Assembly: GCF_905475395.1 (NCBI RefSeq)
Contig: NC_058337.1
Location: forward strand, 106,510,368-106,574,367
Origin: Chrysoperla carnea
Taxonomy: Eukaryota > Arthropoda > Insecta > Neuroptera > Chrysopidae
Length of the DNA: 64,000 bases
Reading direction: 5' to 3'
In this document: positions 59,031 through 64,000 of the stretch, one piece after another
Layout of the letters: each line of letters starts with the position of its first letter
Position numbering within the stretch: position 1 is the first letter of the stretch
Program-made: the position numbers and the translations under genes
The notes under the pieces: generated by a model
Database searches by the model: none
What the model was told of the DNA's origin: nothing
What the model saw: only the letters and a program-made list of their open reading frames with translations

Positions 59031-61029
59031 TTTTTATTACAAAAAAAGTCCTGATGTAGTAAAATCGGATTTTTACGTTAAGGGTAGGTGATTGCTATCA
59101 CAAGTATCTTCTCTATATTCTTGTTCCTCGCCCGACTTTGTACAACTTTGCGAGAGTGTGAAAGAGGCTTTAAATTTGTGTCGATATTCGGCAAAAAAAT
59201 TTTTTCTCTCTAAGAAATTGCCACCTCTTTTATCAAATGAAGTTGCTCTTTTGCAATTACTAGTACTGTTTATGGCTGATGCTGAAGGAGGACTTTTGGT
59301 TTTTAAAGTGCTAAAAGATCGAACAACCTTAAACTGAAAGATTTTTGCAAGAGCAGATAAATACCACTGCTAAATTTATTCTAGATTCCAACTTTCTTGT
59401 TTACTTGAAAATTGGTTTTTTATGCAAGATTCGTGTAAATATGACGTATAAAAAATAATTTCGGACTTTCCTTGTAGAATCCATCCATCATGATTCATTA
59501 ATTAGTAAATTCATCATCACATATGTAATGGGCGCCACAAATATTTCATGCTAACCAATGCAATGTTTAAATTTATTAATACATAATATGTTCGTATGTA
59601 CTTTTTATATGATGGTATGTATATTTTACAAGTAAAAGAATACATATTATTTTTTAAAAAGTAACCTTGTGTACATACTATTTCATCATCATAAAAAAAT
59701 TAATTAAATTAATGAATTAATATATTTTTAATAAATTGGTGGTGTCCTATTTTGTTTTTATCATGTACAAAATTTCATACATACAGGGTGTTTGTAAAAT
59801 ACATATTGTGAAAACAAAAAATTCAAATTCAAAAAAATGTAGGATTCCATATACAAATTAGGGCGATATAATAAAAACTACTACAGCAATCGACAAATGA
59901 ACCTGATTTTTGATTTTTTTGAGCAAAAATTACTTAACATATCGAGTTTTGTCAAACTCCGAATCAAAAAAGAAATTTTTTTCGTGATTTATTTGATCTT
60001 TTATAAGGGGGGAAAGATTGAGAAAACCTAAAAAAATGAAAGAATTTTTTTTTCATTATTTAACAATTTTGATCTAATGACTACAAATATCGGTTCATAT
60101 AATGATTGGATGCATACATAGTCTTTGGGTATAAAATTTAATATGAAATGCAAACTCTCGGATCGATTTAAGGCAATCCCTTGTTAAATATTCACATGTA
60201 CTTATCTTATAATGAAATGAATTTTCGTAACATTCAACATTTTTCTTTTGGTGTGATATGATTTTGTTATTGACATAGATAAAATTTTAAGGATAATTTG
60301 TACTCAAAAGCAGGATCATTTCACTGTTTAAAGTAGGAATAGTCATATATAAGAAATATTTAACTGGGAACACTATAGATATGATGAGAAACTCAAAAAA
60401 AAAAAAGAAAATTAGTTTATTTGAGCAAGAATTTTACTAATTCTATAATTTCAGTCTAACTTCGTCCGCAATCCGTATGAATTTAAAAAAATCAGAGATA
60501 AATTATATAGAAAAATCAGAAATCATCACGGATTTTTTTAAGTTGTATTTCCGCACTGCTTTTTTTTTCCAGGAATCGATCCACTGTAATTCCCGCCCGC
60601 CAGATACATCCTATTCTTACAGTGTTTTTTCATAACCATTGGATTATGTAGGTACATTCCACAATAAATATGACTTACATGAATTTTAATTTGCATATTT
60701 TTAATGAATAATATGTACCCGCATAACCTTAAAACCAGACAATTACTCTCATGCTACCAATGAACCCCCCTGATGTTAGTAGCATTTTGCATTATTATAG
60801 ACACCACACCCTGTGCAAGAGCTACCATATTATTTCATTTATGGTAGCTGGCTGATAAGCGATTTATTTTCATACGCAATAATACAAACCAATGAAGGTT
60901 AATGAATTTTGTATGGATTGAAATAAATAATGGGGTTTCGATTAAGAATGATAGAACATAAATTAACTTGTTTATGTAACATCATTACTTTTTTTTCTGA
61001 AACAGTGTTTAATGGCAATTTTGTATGAT
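59031..61029. other. Intronic DNA with one repeat copy
   Basis: ~59880-60010 carries another diverged copy of the repeat described at 61032. An isolated CAGGGTGTTT terminus-like motif is at 59786. An 81-residue open frame at 59092 has no recognisable homology and is not supported as a gene. Confidence 0.4.
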
Positions 61030-61031
61030 GA

Positions 61032-61455
61032 ATGTACTTTTTGGGTCAAATTTACCTTATATACTGAGTTTTATCGAAATTGGAGTTAACAAAAATTTCT
61101 CGATTTTTTGCAATTTTTTTAAATAGGTTTGCAACCTTTTGAAAAAATTGAAAAAATCGCAAAAAAATTTTTGTTTTGGAATTTGATGAAAGTCGTTGGA
61201 TGGGGTAATTTTGATCCCAAAAGTATAAAAATCCGATTAATTTATTGATTGAATGCAAAGTTTCTGAGATATCGCAATATTTGGATCAATTTTAGTCCGT
61301 ATCTCAAAAACTATTCGACCAGTCATCAAATGCACCCCATTTTTGTACTTTTTGGGTCAAAATTACCTTACATACTAAGTTTTATCGAAATTGGAGATAA
61401 AAAAAATTTCTCGATTTTTTGCATTTTTTTTAACGGGTACCCCTTTGAAAAAGTC
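61032..61455. repeat. Three copies of a ~105-bp module in alternating orientation
   Basis: Forward copy ~61032-61135 (ACTTTTTGGGTCAAATTTAC ... GGTTTGCAACC), reverse copy ~61136-61240, forward copy ~61345-61455 (ACTTTTTGGGTCAAAATTAC ... GGGTACCCCTTTG). Related single copies occur at ~515, ~39660 and ~59880. Confidence 0.75.
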
Positions 61456-61459
61456 GAGA

Positions 61460-62310
61460 AATATATTATATTCATATAAATTTTCATGAAGAATTTTTCT
61501 TGCATACACAAGAATTGCTAGTTTTAATATATATGTATATTTTTTACATTTGTTTATTGAAGGTTTAAATTATATCATTCTTAATGGTAAACCCTTCGTA
61601 ATGAATGAAAGTAAAATTAATATATCTTTTAATATAAATTTTTTTATATATATAAAATTAGATATAATTACAATTAAATGACTGTATAATTAAATATTAA
61701 TAACATCCATGAATGATAATAATTATTAATATTTTCCGACATTTTAATGTAGATATTGCGTCAATAATTAAATTATAGCTACTGAAACTCGTATATATTT
61801 ATTAAAAAATGTCTGCTGTGTTTTTATTATGAAAATTATCTCTACAGGTATTTCCTAAGTTAATATATGAAAATTTTAATGATTAGTTCCTTTTGTGTGT
61901 TTCCGTAAGAACGGCGGGTGTAGTTTTGTAATAACTCGAAGTTTATTATATGAAGGGTACAGGGGAAAAACATGTCACTGTTTTTTGTTGTTTTTTTTTA
62001 ACGGAAAATATTATTTTATAGTGAAAAGGTGTTGTTAATTGGCGAAATCATTTAATAAGACACCCTTTTTAACAAATGGTTCGTACAACCACTCTTCATA
62101 ATCTGTAATTTCGTGTAGAAATAGATTGTCTATTTGTAGAACCAATAGTGTACTTATAGAAAGCGAGAGATTAAATTACATTAAGGGATCTGGTCTAACT
62201 AAGTTATCTCAGATTGTTTCATTCAACAATACCCGAATGAAAAAACCTTACAAAATGAATAAAATAAAATTCAATTTTTTATACCATGTATATATGAAAT
62301 ACATCAAGGT
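61460..62310. other. Intronic AT-rich DNA
   Basis: No exon or clear repeat recognised. Confidence 0.35.
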
Positions 62311-62317
62311 ATACTAA

Positions 62318-62600
62318 GTTTAGTCCCAAGTTTGAAAAGCTTAAAAATATTGATGCTATGTACAAAATTTTGGTAAAGGTGTTTATAAACTCATCTTATT
62401 AGAGTCCATTTCAGGTTGTCTGTCTGTCACCACGATCATTCAAAAAGAAAAGAAATATCATGCTGAAATTTGTATAGCTTGCTCAGTACGTAAAGTGAGG
62501 TCGCTTGCGTAAATGAGCAACATAGGTCAATTGGATCTTGGGTCCGTAGTACCTATCTTGTAAATCGTTAAAGATAGAACAAAAGTTGAAATGTAAAAAA
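62318..62600. repeat. Dispersed repeat (copy B)
   Basis: Reverse-complement partner of 41800-42100. Shared blocks include GGGTCC-TA, GAGCAACATAGGTCAATTG and TTTAGTCCCAAGTTTG. Confidence 0.75.
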
Positions 62601-64000
62601 TGTTCCTTATAAAAAAATAATCAAAGATATTTAGTGAAATTTCCGTTGCACTTCTTTTGCAGATGTAGCAAGTCTATTCCTTTAAGAAAAATCATAAGGA
62701 TATTTCAAAGGGATGTCGAATAGTTTGAAATTTTGTCCAAATTTTATTATGATAATAAATGATGGTTGGTATGTGGAGACAATGTTCCGAAAAACATGAA
62801 TTTTAAAACTTATATATATCTGAAAATTACATAATTCAAAGCATGCGTTTTATCTACTACAACATAATTAAAATTTTTTAAACTGGTGTGGCCTAATTAT
62901 TTTAATTAAGATTCATATTTTTTGATTATCTAGGATGTAGTTAAGCTTACTTAAACGAATAAATCATCAATTAAAAAATGTTATACGATTGACATTATCT
63001 GTTTGTTTGGCGAGACAATTTTTTACATAATTAATTTAATTAAAAAACATATTCAGAGTTTTAAAATGCACATTCGCAGTTCCAATAAATTAATTAAGGT
63101 ATTAAATTTATTAAAAAAAATAGATGTTTTTAATAAACCAATTAATTTCTCTCCATAATATATTCTTATAATAATTTTTATATGAATTTTATAAGAAATA
63201 TTTTAATTAAATTAATTATGTTAATACAAATCAATAATGACTCATTTTAAAATGAGAAGTCAAGTCAACCAATCGAATATGGTTATTGGAAGAATGATCA
63301 GAATGACTTTATTTAGTAACATGCATAGTTTACATATTTGTTGTGGAGTAAATACAGGTTGTTTCGTTGTGCTGGTGCTTTGACACAAAATAGTAGCGAG
63401 GTAATAAATCTTTTATTTTGAGTTGACGCTTCTTCTATCAATGTGGAATTTCATATCTTGTAATTGTGCCAAAAAACAAAATATTTTTGTAAATGTCGTA
63501 ATATGGTCTTTTCAAAACTTTGAAGTTTTCTTCCAAACAATCTTCTCTTTTCGATTTTGCTCTGATGACTACTAAAGGTATCTTTCAGGTTGGTATATGA
63601 AGGAAATAGTATCCAAATAATCTAACCTAATGTATTATCCATGCACTCAAGTGACTGGAATTCACAGAACGATTTTTTTGACGAATAACCGGTGGATTTT
63701 AAGATCGTCTTATTCCTAATCATCACCTTTGCTTAGTGTTTTTTGACTGAAGGAATACGTTTAAGTCCAAAGAATGTAAGAGAGCTTTATGGTTACTATA
63801 TGACAACATGCGAAGAATTAAATATGCTTTTGGAACAGTATCGGAAAGTATAGCGAATTTCGTTCTATTTTTATAGCGTTTGAGGAATTTAGATGTAGTT
63901 TCTTCCCCTTGATATATTCGAATGTTTTATATTTTAGCTTCTTCCTTGGAGGGGTATGTGATAACGGGACCACTCTTGATTATAAAATTAAGGGAAATTT
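62601..64000. other. Intronic DNA to the window end
   Basis: Very AT-rich (62,780-63,240), then mixed. AG|GT junctions at 63588 have poor donors. No exon recognised. Confidence 0.35.

Noticed and set aside
59092..59337. 81-residue open frame
   Set aside because: No start context, splice sites or recognisable homology; lies in repeat-rich intron sequence.
61840..61853. Recursive splice site CTCTACAG|GTATTT
   Set aside because: Poor pyrimidine tract and non-consensus donor.
63586..63592. Second recursive splice site TTTCAG|GTTGGT
   Set aside because: The donor half (GTTGGT) is weak and the pyrimidine tract is short.

Overview
The window is nuclear DNA of an insect (order not resolved). It is AT-rich, with intron-containing genes, GT-AG splice sites, AATAAA polyadenylation signals and many small, mostly non-autonomous transposable elements. 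There is no sign of bacterial or organellar sequence.

Layout. (1) 3-6806, + strand: the 3' part of a prosaposin gene, ten exons in this window, with one partial and five complete saposin B domains and a C-terminal saposin A domain. (2) 7714-9256, - strand: a complete three-exon NME5 orthologue (NDP-kinase-like domain plus Dpy-30 motif), a radial-spoke protein of motile axonemes, convergent with prosaposin. (3) 10304-12205, +: a 633-residue Cys/Gly/Pro-rich protein resembling CGP-repeat sperm-tail proteins. (4) 13370-17054, +: a probable multi-exon gene whose first exon codes for Asp-rich/Lys-rich tandem repeats. Its later exons share an M-[FLWM]-D-x-[DN]-L motif with the end of the first exon. 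(5) 18054-33724, +: a giant gene coding for about 3,351 residues, with long Ser/Lys repeats and a roughly 950-residue array of C-x-C-x2-C ... C-x-C-E modules. Its first visible intron (18477-24076) is almost filled by 17 units of a ~316-bp satellite, each carrying the perfect CRE palindrome TGACGTCA. (6) 34971-35033, +: a small exon with a start codon and a strong donor. It looks like the first coding exon of another gene whose first intron runs past the end of the window (at least 28.9 kb).

The remaining ~29 kb has no convincing coding exon. It holds fold-back elements and MITEs (37.2, 37.8, 40.9, 44.0, 46.2, 47.2, 49.3, 52.6 and 54.5 kb), a decayed LINE reverse-transcriptase fragment (36.0 kb), inverted pairs of dispersed repeats, and at 57596/57597 a textbook-like recursive-splicing (ratchet) site.

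Genes 2-5 look like a block of sperm/axoneme-related genes. NME5 is firmly identified. The CGP-repeat protein fits a sperm-tail structural role. The two repeat-rich neighbours are unrecognised, and linking them to sperm rests only on position, Cys richness and low complexity. The main candidates for something undescribed are the giant Cys-module protein, the intronic CRE satellite and the MFDxDL-motif gene.
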